A stretch of 64,000 nt of DNA from Coccinella septempunctata (Eukaryota; Arthropoda; Insecta; Coleoptera; Coccinellidae), in the NCBI RefSeq assembly GCF_907165205.1, contig NC_058196.1, forward strand, positions 4,258,501 through 4,322,500, given 5' to 3'. The position numbers were made by a program, and so were the translations under genes. Positions 45,671-58,300 of this stretch are shown piece by piece (positions within the stretch are counted from its first letter, which is position 1; each line of letters opens with the position of its first letter). The notes below the pieces were generated by a model that did not search any database, was not told the DNA's origin, and saw nothing but the letters and a program-made list of their open reading frames with translations.

Positions 45671-48600
45671 GGAACGCCGGCGGGAGCAGGAAAAACAGTT
45701 GAGAGCCAGGATGCAAGAAAATACGGGAGGTACACCACTAGTGCTTTCCCCCCTCTTCGGAAATCCAGTTAAGGTGAGCTTTGAACCATTTATTACATAT
45801 TTTTACAAATAACCACTGATGTGTATTCGAAAAGTTTATTGTGTTTTTCGATGAGTCCTATCAGTTTCAAGTACCCTTAGTGATATATTCCAGGGTGTTA
45901 GTATTATCACCTTCTAGGAAGAACTGCTCACATCAGGATAAAAACAGAAAGAGCTGTTGATGTATTTACCGTCTGATCTCTCACCTTCTTGAAATGTGAC
46001 CCAGTCTCACAACGGCCCCTTATGAAATCATCTTTCCGTGCATATTTCAATACCCAATCGAAAGTGTATTTTTCAGAATGTCAAAACAAATGCCCACGTA
46101 TTTCTCATGACCAATTTCCACACATTATATCGATCCATTTTCCACAAGCACGAAAGGTTCTGTGAAATGCAAAAAAAGAGATTCAGAACATCTTAGCGCC
46201 CATCAGATGGTATCCAATTTGAATAAAAAATGGGCCTATGACCCACAATCCGGGATTGGGGATTCTTAAACGCACCTTTTTTAGTTTCGATCCGCCAGTC
46301 AGTATTTGTTCTATCATCTTTCCCTATAGATTAATCACAATATTTTAGTAGTGATATTTTATGTAGACATAATGATATGGATCTCTAAGCCCCAACATTA
46401 TTTCCTGGAGTCCTCGCGTATAAATCCCCCCATTTTAATTTTTTCGACAACTTCGAAACTTTACAATATCATAACATCTTCGATAATGAAATGATAATTC
46501 AAAACTGTATGAGTCATTATAATTTTGAAAAATTATCCTAGTAGCCTTGCTTTAATCATCTTTCAACTGATCTCAATTTTTTTTAATTTTTCTCAGGTTC
46601 CTACAAATAAGAATGACCCGTTGGTGAAAAGAATTAACGGCGTACTGGGAGAGTATAGCAGGGCCAAGCATTTATTCGATGGGAAGAAGGTCTTGATCCA
46701 GCCTGGTTTCACCACTCTATATGCGGTGCAACCGAGAACACACATGCCACCCCATCAGCCAGCAAACAGGTAATTAAATGTAGAATTCACAAGACCCTTA
46801 CTGACATTGAGATGTGTCTCAACAACGCTATTTTTCCAACTTATTTCAAATACTTGTCAGGATTGATAGGTAGAATGTCACTGCTTAATTTTTGTGACGA
46901 GCATTATGAAGATGTTATCCTTGACTTCAGTCAAGGAAGATTCAAATCATCTTGATGCACATTTTATCGTGCAACGCGTCATATCTCAATGTGCAGCCCT
47001 TTTTGAAATACCCAAACTTTTACTGAACTACTTTATATAAACAGAATACTAATCAATATTTTTCCTTGCAGACCAACTTCTGTTGAAGCCAGGCACGAGT
47101 TGATGAAGAAAAATAACCACCACCATCCTGGCTTTCATTTTATGCCCGAGAAGAAACCGATTCAACACAGGCCAGTCGACAGCAGGCCACACGAAAGCGG
47201 CCCTTTTCAGGGCCACCAGGTCAGGCAAATCAACAAAAACAACTACGAACATAGCGGAAACGGCGCATATCAACAAATGATGCGTCGTCCTATGGCCATG
47301 GGTCGTCCTACTGCTTATCGAATGACCCGTCCAGCCGGCCCCGTATCGAACCAACAAAGGCCCTTCGACATCAGACCCCACGAACGCGGCCCTTATCAGG
47401 GCCACAAGAATAGGCAAATTAACTACAACTATGCCGCCTACAAACAGAAAGTAAATGGTCTATCTCCACTAATAATGCGTCGTCCTATGACCATGGGTGA
47501 TCCTAGTCATAATCAAGTGAGGCGTACAGCCGTTCCTGTACCGGTAAGTATGAAACACCAGTTCTTCTAAAAATTATGCCTCGCTGTGAAATACGAGCTG
47601 AAAGATTTTGGATTTATTTAAATTATTCTATTGCCTTCGTAATTCGACGTACAGCATGTATTATCCTCTCAGCATTTCCATCCAATAAACGTTCTGAGTG
47701 GTAAATAAGTGAACTCTTGTCAACTCCAGACTCTTTCAAAAATCGTAGTAAATTTCATTATCGAAACGAGGTATCCTTAATACTTACACATGATTTTTAT
47801 TTTACAGGACAGAAAAACTCTACTTCACCAGAGTCCAGCTTCCTCGAACTTCGAAGTAGACAGGGCTCTGAAGGAAATGATCATTATGAAAGCAAAACTT
47901 TCGCCTATTGTTTCCATTTCGGGGTTGGTTATTAACAAAAAAAAATTTATCTTCCATCATCCTAAGGCAACGGTGAGTTTGATAAGATATTTTTTTCCTA
48001 TTTCAATCCTACATTTTTTTCATATTGATAGGGAGAAAAAGAAACCACACATCGATCAACACTAATTCCTTTTTTCAATTTCAGCTATCAGAGATGCCCC
48101 TTTGTAAAGGTTCCTCTACCCCGAGTAAGTACAAATAATTTATCTCCACATTTACGCTCCCAACATTCAACTCATCTGAGAAACTAAAATTTCTTTCGAA
48201 ACCAAATTTCTCTGATTTGTCTTTGCAATGAAATTTCAACGTATACACACAGACTTCATTTCAAATCTTGAGTCAAAATTCAGGGACGTCGAACGGAACA
48301 TGAAAATCGCCAATCACGTGATAAAATTGAAATACAATATCACAGGAAGCCTGAATGGAAATCCGCGAACGGGCAGTTTTCAGCCGATGTGATGGTTCTA
48401 AATAACCTGATTTTCATTCGAAAACTTGTTCGTTTTCACTTGCGAAAATTTTAGGGAATTCGATTTTTTGGCGGGGTCTTTCAGCTTGTTGAAACTTTTT
48501 GTTTCGTTAAGGTCCATTTTTTCATATATGATGAGATTTTAAGGAATCTGAACTACTGAATTTCTTTATCATTTGGCCGACGTTTCGGACATTATTCAGC

Positions 48601-48984
48601 TTTTTCTCAAGGCTACAATGTAAATTGATATGAAATGTATTGTCGAAGTATTGCACATAATGCTGCTCAGAACTTTAACTAGGAAAACTTCTGATCACCT
48701 ATGAGGTAATTGGTTGCGAGAATAGATCTAGACCTTGCTGGCTTTCACCAAAATTCGAAATTTTTATCTAGTAACCATTATTTTTCCTTTTCAGAACAGA
48801 ATGAAAAACTTTCCGATCAAACCTTGCACAACATCTCTGGGACATCAGCGTAAGTAACTCTCCGTCAAACGCTTTCGAACCGCATTCCAAACCGTAGATT
48901 CGCATTCAACTAATCCTTAATTTCTCCTCCAGCGATCTCAGAATACAATTGGCGTTGTCCGATATCAGCGACGACGAGGAATAA
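45671..48984 (+). CDS. AF4/FMR2 (Lilliputian/AFF)-like short protein, exons A-G (unit 3)
   Basis: Exons: A 45671-45773, B 46597-46769, C 47072-47543, D 47808-47972, E 48085-48124, F 48795-48849, G 48933-48984 (TAA 48982-48984). All splice sites are GT-AG and the frame is continuous. Differences from the unit 2 protein are all replacements: Pro to Ser in exon A (LVLSPLFG), Pro to Ser and Asp to Val in exon D (IVSISGLVIN), and QLA instead of KLE in exon G. The domain content is as described for unit 2: P-TEFb-binding-like N-terminus, LKEM box, acidic tail, then stop. The first coding exon is not seen. It may be a transcribed short paralogue or an unexpressed duplicate; the sequence does not decide. 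Confidence 0.6.
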
Positions 48985-49141
48985 GACCATTCTGTAGTGA
49001 AAAGAACGCTGTCTAACATAACGGCGATACCACCCGCCAATCACATGGACGTCATCCCGCAAATCCTGAAGGACTATCTTGAGAGAGTCAGCGCCCAAAG
49101 CAGCAGATTTTTCAGTGCCCATACTCTGTTATAATTATTCA

Positions 49142-49147
49142 AATAAA
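49142..49147 (+). terminator. Poly(A) signal AATAAA of AFF-like gene (unit 3)
   Basis: Same motif and spacing from the stop codon as in units 1 and 2. Confidence 0.5.
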
Positions 49148-49314
49148 TAAATAAGCCAAAAATTATATTTTTTCATTCTTGAAACCATCTAACAATTCAA
49201 ATTTTCAAAAAAATAAAATAGCGATTATGTTAATTTCATAACAAATATTTTTATGAAGTATGTTCACAACAGAAAATAACTGAAAATTTTTGTTTTTGAA
49301 AAATAAGTACCCGC

Positions 49315-49536
49315 TCAGTGAGATAATTTTCCTTTTTTGTATTCAATCAACTTGTTCACTTCCTCGAAATCAACACTTCCCGTAAGTTCATTTTCTATAG
49401 AAGAGCGTACCGAAGAATTATTTGGAGTATTCTTGAATTTTTTCGGAACCTTTCTCTTACCTCTTTCTCTTTCAATACATTCGCAGGAATAATTTCTTTT
49501 ATTAAAACCATTTCTCCACTCATCGTATGGTTTCAA
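49315..49536 (-). other. Possible minus-strand terminal exon of unknown gene (unit 3)
   Basis: Third identical copy of the 73-codon minus-strand frame. The adjacent spacer 49148-49806 holds only AT-rich and satellite-like sequence. Confidence 0.22.
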
Positions 49537-49811
49537 AATTTTGATATAATAATTTCAACTCTTTCAGTATTTTAACTGAGGTTACTTTATTTGAGGTTGC
49601 TCAAAACACCTCTTTAAATGGAGAATATTCTCGAATCAAATATATAACGTTGAAACGGATTAATTGGGTTATTCACGAGAGTTACATATATAGCATCATT
49701 GATTTTTTATAGAACTTTCTGAGCTCTACAAAAGAGGAGTTGATAATTTTTCTTTATCTCTCATATCGTCTATCTGAGCTGAATTTGCATTATCGATTCT
49801 GTTTTCAATTG

Positions 49812-51953
49812 TAGTGATATAATTAATAATATAAAACAAAAAAATAAATATCATAGACTATATAAGAGGCATTTACTAAGTTGTTACTATGAAAGATTCA
49901 ATGAATTAAGATCCAAAATTAAAAAAGATATTAGAACTGCTTATAAAAAATATTTGATGAATGTAGAAGTAGAACTTCAAGAAAACCCTAAAAAGTTTTG
50001 GAATTTTATCAATAACAAAAAAGATATCACTAGGATACCAGGTGAGATGGAGTATGGGGGTGAAATCTTATCAGACGGTTCACAAATAATAAATGCATTT
50101 GCAGATCACTTCTCTAAAAATTATACAAGGCAGGAACCGGGTTGTTTAGATAATGTTTGCAATGCTGATCGTGGTGGGTTTTTCCATATAAGTCAGATAA
50201 CTGTGGAAGATATTGAAGAGGCTATTCAAAATTTGAAACCAAAAAAAAGTATGGGTCCTGATAATTTACCGGCATGTGTAATTAGGCAGTGTGCAGATAT
50301 TTTTGCGAAACCATTTTTCATATTATTTAATTTATCCTTGAAAACAGCTAGTTTTCCGACATGTCTTAAAACAGCCTTCATATGCCCAGTATATAAAACG
50401 GGTGAAAAAGAAAAAATAGTGAATTACCGGCCTATTTCTATCATTTCAAATATTGCAAAAGTGTTTGAATCGGTCTTATATAAAAATATATTATGTTTCA
50501 CGTGAAGAACAAAATCCCAGTTCAACAGCATGGTTTCACTGCTGGTAGGTCTACATCATCAAACTTGATCGAGTTTGTTGAATATTCCTTGAATGCCTTT
50601 TCTAATCATTCTCAAGTAGATGTGCTTTATCTGGATGCAGTTAAAGCCTTCGATAGGGTACCCCATGACATTATATTGTTTAAGCTTCTGCATATACACA
50701 ATTTTTCACCTCATTTGGTTTCTTTTTTTGGTTCTTATTTGGGTGGGAGAACTCAGTGTGTGAGGATAAATCAATTTTTTTCTGAAAACTTCGAAGCCAC
50801 ATCAGGGGTACCACAGGGTTCAAACCTTGGGCCCTTGTTGTTCCTTCTTTATATCAATGATATTGTTGATGTTGTGACTTTCTCTGAGATGAGTCTCTAT
50901 GCTGATGATGTGAAGTTATATAGGATTATTAGAAATCCTAATGATGCAGAGGAACTGAGGTCTGATTTGGATAGGGTTGTGGCCTGGGCTAAAAGAAATA
51001 AACTGACATTTAACAGTGCGAAATGTTATCTTGTAACATTTTCTAGAAAAAAGGTGGACCTTATCTATAATTATGCTGTGGACGGTGATCCCTTGACTAG
51101 ACTCGAGAAAATCAAAGATTTAGGTGTATCATTTGATAGATCTTTAACCTTTAATGATCATATTGATGAAGTAGTTAAAAATTCTTATAAGATGCTTGGG
51201 TTCATTTTGAGGAACACTAGAGAGTTCAAAAACTTTAGAACATTAAAAATCCTATTTGATTCATATGTTATATCTAGACTTGAGTATTGTTCGGTTGTTT
51301 GGAATCCTAGTTATTTGTGTCAACAAAGAAAGATTGAAGGTGTAATCAAGAAATTTCTTAATAATGATAACTTTATATTACGTAAGAGTAAAAATAGTTT
51401 TAACAATAATTCAAAAAATTATAATTTAATAACACTAGAAAATAGAAGATTTATTGCTGAAATAGTTTACCTACATAAAACTATCACAAATGAAAATACT
51501 GACAGTGCTACACTTGATAAATTACTTTTCTCAGTACCGAGGATTAATGTGAGATCTCATTCTACATTCTATTTACCTTGCCCTAGAACAAATTATATGA
51601 AATTTTCTCCAATACATTCAATGTGTGATAAGTACAATAGGGTTCAGGATGTATGTGATTTGTTTTCGCACTCAACATCTCAAATAAAGCGAAAACTGTA
51701 TGACTACTTCTATGATTCAATAATTGCAAATTGAGAGTTCAAACTTGATTTCAATTTTTTTTTTTTTTGTTTCATTCTTTTGTTGATGATTTCAATTATG
51801 TATTGTATATTCAAGAACCGTAATGGTTAAAATTGAATCGGATTGATAATTATTAGTGTACAATTGTTATTAGTAATAGCCGACTCAAGAATCGGAAACT
51901 AGAATACTTGTATTGTGGAATCTGTATGAGTTGTATCAATAAATAAATAAATA
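49812..51953 (+). mobile_element. Jockey/CR1-type non-LTR retrotransposon, 5'-truncated (unit 4)
   Basis: Same truncated passenger element with AATTG on both sides (right copy 51954-51958) and the AATA-type tail. Confidence 0.85.
49957..51734 (+). pseudogene. Non-LTR reverse transcriptase, frameshifted (unit 4)
   Basis: The same reverse transcriptase with two extra A bases at about 50483 (TATAAAAATATATT versus TATAAATATATT). This shifts the frame early, before motif A; the second frame then runs open from 50493 through YADD to TGA at 51732-51734. Private substitutions include Thr to Lys (REFKNFRT), Val to Asp (NNDNFIL), Leu to Ser and a C-terminal Thr to Asn. Confidence 0.85.
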
Positions 51954-52080
51954 AATTGAGAACATTTCAAAACTTATCGTATGGTTTTATAGTCCTGATT
52001 CAATATTTTCAACTCTTTCCATATTTGAATGATCGCTTTATTCTTTCTGTTTGCTCTTCTGAATTCAAATCAATATAAAA

Positions 52081-55000
52081 AATGTTAATAATAATAATAC
52101 AAATAATATAATCGTCAGGGCATGTCTGGAGCCGGCGCTGGACATGAGAGCATGCGGGACGTCGGTGGCAGGATGTTGAGGAAGCGGGCTCCTGCTGCAG
52201 AAGAAGCTACAGCTCCAAAGCAACAACAGCAACCAACGAGTCCAATTCAATTGCCGACTCGAACCGCTGAAGGTGCTGCGCAGGATATTCAGCCAGTGCT
52301 TACCCAAGCGGGGTTAGTTAGAAAGCGCATGAAGTGGACAACGTCCATGAATGAAACTATTGTGCGCATATATAACTCCATCACGGGACTAGGGCAGAAC
52401 ACGAACAACTATAGGAAAAGGCTCCATGAGGAATTCTGCAACGCCTACCCAAATATAAATGTCACTGAACAACGGGTGTCAGACCAGTACCGCGTAATTC
52501 TGAGAAATGAACTAATACCAATGGCCAGAATCGACGCAATTAAACAAGAACTTCAGCGTCCGCCAGTAACAGAGAGCGACACCAACATCTCTGATGAGAT
52601 TCACATGCCTGGGCAACAACAGCCAGAAGAAATTGACGCTGAAAGTCCATCTTGCAACCCAAGTGAGGCAGAACACCAGGACGATAGGGAAGAGCTCCAC
52701 CGACAAATTGACTCTGAGATGAGGAGATATTTTGCCGAATTGGAAGGAACAGATCCTCTTCATCGAATAGCACCTCCCCGACTCAATACATCCAAGAATA
52801 TGTCACTCATAATCGACATCTTGAATAAGGACGTTTTACCTGAGTACCTACAGAATGGCAGTTCATTGGAATATCTTCATCTAGTTTTTTACTGTGCAGC
52901 GCTAACGACGGCTAAAATCATAGGGGCAAAAATTCGCCGAACGAACAACGATGGTCCAAAATTACACAAATTATATGCGCCACCATGGCAGAAACGTCTT
53001 CAACACAAAACAGAGAGACTAATAAGAGACATTGGACGACTGACGGAGTACGTGAACGGAAATCGCGGAAGGAAGGTTGTGGCCAAAGGAATACAGAAGA
53101 CCCATCCAAATACCGACCAATCACATGTCTTCCAACGATGTACAAATTAATCACATCGTGCATTTCAAATCGAATTCACAACCATTGCGAAAGGAATAAC
53201 ATCATCGCCATGCAACAAAAAGGATGCACCAAAGAGAGCAGAGGGTGCAAAAAACAGCTAATAATTGATTCAGTTATCGGCAATCAAGCGTTCTCCAAGC
53301 GAAGGAATCTTTACGCTGCGTACATAGACTACAAGAAAGCATTCGATTCCATACCTCACGAATGGCTCTTGACTATCTTGAATATTTACAAGGTGGATCC
53401 CAATATTGTTAAGTTCCTGAAAAACGCTATGTCAACCTGGCGTACTAGTCTTCAAATGAAAGCCGCAGATGGCTCCATTACGACAGGACCTATTCCAATA
53501 AGACGCGGAATTTTCCAAGGGGATTCGCTGAGCCCTCTGTGGTTCTGCATGGCTCTGAATCCCTTGTCTCATAGATTGAACTCTACGGACTACGGATTTG
53601 CCATCAAAAGCGGCAGTAGAACTATGATGAAACTGAATCATCTCCTTTACATGGACGATTTGAAACTCTTCGCATCTACCAAAAAACAAATGCAACAGAT
53701 GCTGAAAATGGTGGAAGGATTTTCGGAAGACATCAAAATGAAGTTTGGATTAGAAAAATGTCGACTGCTCAACATAACGAGATGGAAAATAGAAGATGGT
53801 ACGTTCAAACTCAGAGAAGGTGCAGAAATTGAAGCATTGAAGGAAGGAGACACATACAAGTATCTGGGCATAAAATAGGCAAGAAAAATCAATCAGATCC
53901 AGATGAAGAAAGAACTAACGGAGGAGTTCACCCGAAGATTGAGAAGGATAATGAGAACTGGCCTTTACAGCAAGAATCTGATAAAAGCTATCAATACCTA
54001 CGCTTGCTCGGCGCTGAGCTACTCATTCGGTATCATCTCTTGGACCACCACCGATTTAGCAGCCTTACAAAAAAAAATAAGGACGATGCTCACTAAACAC
54101 AATAAACATCACCCCAAAAGCTCAATAGAACGGACCGAGCTGCCACGACATCTTGGGGGTAGAGGAATTGTTGATTTGTCCAACCGTATGACCCAGGAAA
54201 TTGAAGGACTTCGAAAATATTTTCTGAGCAAGGCTGCTTCGTCAGAACTCCATCGAGTAGTTTGTGTTGCTGATACTTCTACACCGTTAAAGCTATAGCA
54301 GGACCACTTGGAAACCGTCGAACACTCTGCAGAAAGTAAAATGCAGAAACTGATTGGCAAACCTTTGCATGGGAGGCACCAGAACGAGGTCAACCATGAT
54401 TACGTCGACATTTCTGCGTCGAACTACTGGTTGACTTCCGGAAGGTTGTTTCCTGAGACAGAGGGCTTCATGCTTGCCATCCAGGATCAGGTGATTCCAA
54501 CAAGGAACTACATGAAATATATCGCCAAGGATGCCTCAGTGGCGGATGATAGCTATCGTTATGGCTGTGCGACACATGAAACTATCCAGCACATCACCGG
54601 GGGATGTCAGAAGTTCGCGGGCACGGAGTACAAAAATAGACATGATGCCGTTGCGAAGATTCTTCACCAAGAATTGGCACTAAAACACCAACTTCTAAGT
54701 TCGAAAAAGGTTTCTTATTACAATTACCATCCGGATGCTGTATTGGAAAATGAACATCACAAGCTCTATTGGGATCGCACGGTTCTCACAGACCGGAAAA
54801 TAACCCACAATAGACCAGACCTCATATTGCTCAATAAGGATGAGGACACAGCACTTTTCATCGATGTGGCGATTCCAAATAATAACAATCTTCTAGATAG
54901 GCACGCTGAAAAAATTTCAAAGTACAGAGATCTCGAGGAGCAAACCAGGAGACAGTGGAAGCTGAAAGATGTCAAGACCATCCCTATTGTCATATCATCT

Positions 55001-55373
55001 ACAGGCCTGATACCGAAGAAACTACTGGAGAACTTGAGGAAACTTCAGCTGGACGAAAATATCTCTAGAGTGATGCAGAAGGCGGTACTGCTGGGAACGG
55101 CGAGAACTGTACGCAAGTACATGGGAAATTCAGAGGAACACCGTCTGCTCCGACAGGAAGTGCGGACGGAGCAGGAATCCAACTTACAGCAGGGATCCGA
55201 GGAGCGACCTGAACCCGACCAACACCACGAGCCCGAAAACCTGGAAAGGGCTCCAACAGAGCTTAATCCTTTTGATATCTGAGATATCTGGGATAAGTGA
55301 ATTTTCCTCTGAAGAGGAGTGTGAAAGCCGCAAGGCTAAAGTCATAAAGCTCTGTTTTATAATAGGCAGTGAT
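52081..55373 (+). mobile_element. R2/R4-type non-LTR retrotransposon, internally deleted (unit 4)
   Basis: Same flanks as in the other units, but 568 bases are missing inside. Confidence 0.85.
52122..55282 (+). pseudogene. R2/R4-type retrotransposon polyprotein, deleted copy (unit 4)
   Basis: The Myb-like N-terminus is intact to about 53081. There a deletion equivalent to 37215-37782 of unit 3 (568 bases, not a multiple of three) removes the linker and the first reverse transcriptase blocks, including the site of the shared TGA. The rest follows in a different frame: motif A, motif B, YMDD, then the shared TAG at 53876-53878, a private TAG at 54296-54298 (CAG elsewhere), the knuckle and the endonuclease. 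Almost no sequence homology is seen at the junction. Confidence 0.85.
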
Positions 55374-58300
55374 TTCTCTGAATTTCAGGATTTTCATAAT
55401 TTTCAATAGAGAATTACTCAATTTTTTCGGAACGTTACTGTAACCATTTCTATACTTATATATCTGCAGTATTTTCTTCGATTGAGACCATTTCAAATTT
55501 TAACGTATGATTTCATAATTGTGATTCAAAATTTCCAACAATTATAAAATTTCAATTCTGACTTTATTCATTTTATTTACCTTTGGCATTCATAAGACTG
55601 TTTTTCCATTTAATGCTTGTGGACTTTGAGTAGTTGAACATCTACACGGTTCTTCAAAATTACATGCAGAATCAAAATAACCCAAAAACATTATTCCTCT
55701 CCAAGAATATTGATTTTTCGTGAGGTAATATGCTTTCGACGAATGAAATAGAATGTTCTCGAAACTCCAGGTAAAAACCTGATCGAAAGTTAATGCGTTT
55801 TCTCAAAATTCTGCATCCCTACTCTTTCACTAGATAACGTCATGTTCTGAAATTCTATTCAGTATAACTCTGTTCGCTCTTTTGAGAGGTTGAAAATCTC
55901 GGCGAATTCCTCAGTGTCTTCTCGATCATTGGCAAAATTGTGTGAATTTTTTCATTCAGAATACCGTATCGATAAAATTTGAAAATGAGGTTAACTAATG
56001 ATTGGTACGAGAAGTTGATGTAAGTAGTGTATATTCAGCATGACTTCGAATTAATTAGTGTAGAAAAAGTTGTTAACATCAAAATATTTTTCATTCAATC
56101 AAGTCTCCAGAGAATTTCAGGTTTCTTATATTTCCCACTAATCAATTTTTGAATCTGTTTGAATAGCCACTCTAACCCCGTACTAATTCAATACATTTGC
56201 AGAATTGATATTCTTTCCGTTAAAAATATTTCTCCACTCATCCTATTGTTTCAAAATTGTGATTCAATATTTTCAACCCTTCAATAATCAATTATACTCT
56301 TTCCCCGTTTTGTTTGCGTCTTGAGATATGAAACAGGCTTATTTCTTTCATTTTTGTGGACTTTGAGTAGCAGAAAATCATTTCGGTTCTTCAAAATTAC
56401 ATGCATATTCAAAATAACAAATAATCATGATACCGTTTCGCGAGAATAGAATTTCAGCAAAGTATTATTCTTTTGAAAAATAGGATAGAATGTTGTCGAA
56501 ATTCTAGATTAAATTTGCATTATTGATTTCCTTTTCAATTGAGAACCTTCCAAATCCTATCGTTCGGTTTCTCAATTGTGATTCAATATTTTCCATATTT
56601 CAATTATCTTTTTTCTTTTTGCTCTTAGAAATGAAAGTTTGTTTTTCATTCATTCTTGTGATATTTGAATGGTTAACATAATTGCAGTTTTTAGAAATTA
56701 CATGAAGAATCGAAATAACAAATGATCATGATACAGTTTCACGAATTTAGACTTTTAGCAAAGTATTGTTCTTTTGAAAAATATGATAGAATGTTCTCGA
56801 AATTCCAGGTAGAAACCTGACCGTTAGTTAATGCGTGCTCTCAAAATTCTGCATCCCTACTCTTTTAGTAGATAACGTTCTATTCAGTATAACACTGTTC
56901 GCTCTTTTGAGAAGTTGAAAATTTCGGCGTATTCCTTAGTGTCTTCTAGATCATTGGCAAAGTTTTGTGAATCTTTTCATTCAGAATACCGTATCGATAA
57001 AATTTGAAAATGATGTTAACTAATGATTGGTACGAGAAGTTGATGTAAGTAGTGTATATTCAGCATGACTTCGAATTAGTTAGTGTAGAAAAAGTTGTTA
57101 ACATCAAAATATTTTTCATTCAATCAAGTCTCCAGAGAAGTTCAGGTTTCTTATATTTCCCACTAATCAATTTTTGAATCTTTTTGAATAGCCACTCTAA
57201 CCCCGTACTAATTCAATACATTTGCAGAATTGATATTCTTTCCGTTAAAAATATTTCTCCACTCATCCTATTGTTTCAAAATTGTGATTCAATATTTTCA
57301 ACCCTTCAATAATCAATTATACTCTTTCCCCGTTTTGTTTGCGTCTTGAGATATGAAACAGGCTTATTTCTTTCATTTTTGTGGACTTTGAGTAGCAGAA
57401 AATCATTTCGGTTCTTCAAAATTACATGCATATTCAAAATAACAAATAATCATGATACCGTTTCGCGAGAATAGAATTTCAGCAAAGTATTATTCTTTTG
57501 AAAAATAGGAAAGAATGTTGTCGAAATTCTAGATTAAATTTGCATAATTGATTTCCTTTTCAATTGAGAATCTTCCAAAACCTATCGTTCGGTTTCTCAA
57601 TTGTGATTCAATATTTTCAATATTTCGATTATCTTTTTTCTTTTTGCTCTTAGAAATGAAAGTTTTTTTTTCATTCATTCTTGTGATATTTGAATGGTTA
57701 ACATAATTGCAGTTTTTAGAAATTACATGAAGAATCGAAATAACAAATGATCATGATACAGTTTCACGAATTTAGACTTTTAGCAAAGTATTGTTCTTTT
57801 GAAAAATATGATAGAATGTTCTCGAAATTCCAGGTAGAAACCTGACCGTTAGTTAATGCATGCTCTCAAAATTCTGCATCCCTACTCTTTTAGTAGATAA
57901 CGTTCTATTCAGTATAACACTGTTCGTTCTTTTGAGAAGTTGAAAATTTCGGCGTATTCCTTAGTGTCTTCTAGATCATTGGCAAAGTTTTGTGAATCTT
58001 TTCATTCAGAATACCGTATCGATAAAATTTGAAAATGAAGTTAACTAATGATTGGTACGAGAAGCTGATGTAAGTAGTGTATATTCAGAATGACTTCGAA
58101 TTAGTTAGTGTAGAAAAAGTTGATAACATCAAGATATTTTTCATTTAATCAAGTCTCCAGTGAATTTCAGGTTTCTTATATTTCTCACTAATCAATTTTT
58201 AAATTTTTTTGAATAGCCACTCTAACCTCGTACTAATTCAATACATTTGCTGAATTGATTCTTTTCGTTGAAAATATTTCTCCACTCATCGCATGGTTTC

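Larger units (their letters stand above)
33944..49811 (+). repeat. Tandem segmental duplication, unit 3
   Basis: Third direct copy, 15868 bases long. It has the same gene order as units 1 and 2, five satellite monomers and no LTR element. Its R2/R4-type element has the longest uninterrupted C-terminal reading frame of the four, and its AFF-like gene is intact from exon A to the stop codon. Confidence 0.95.
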
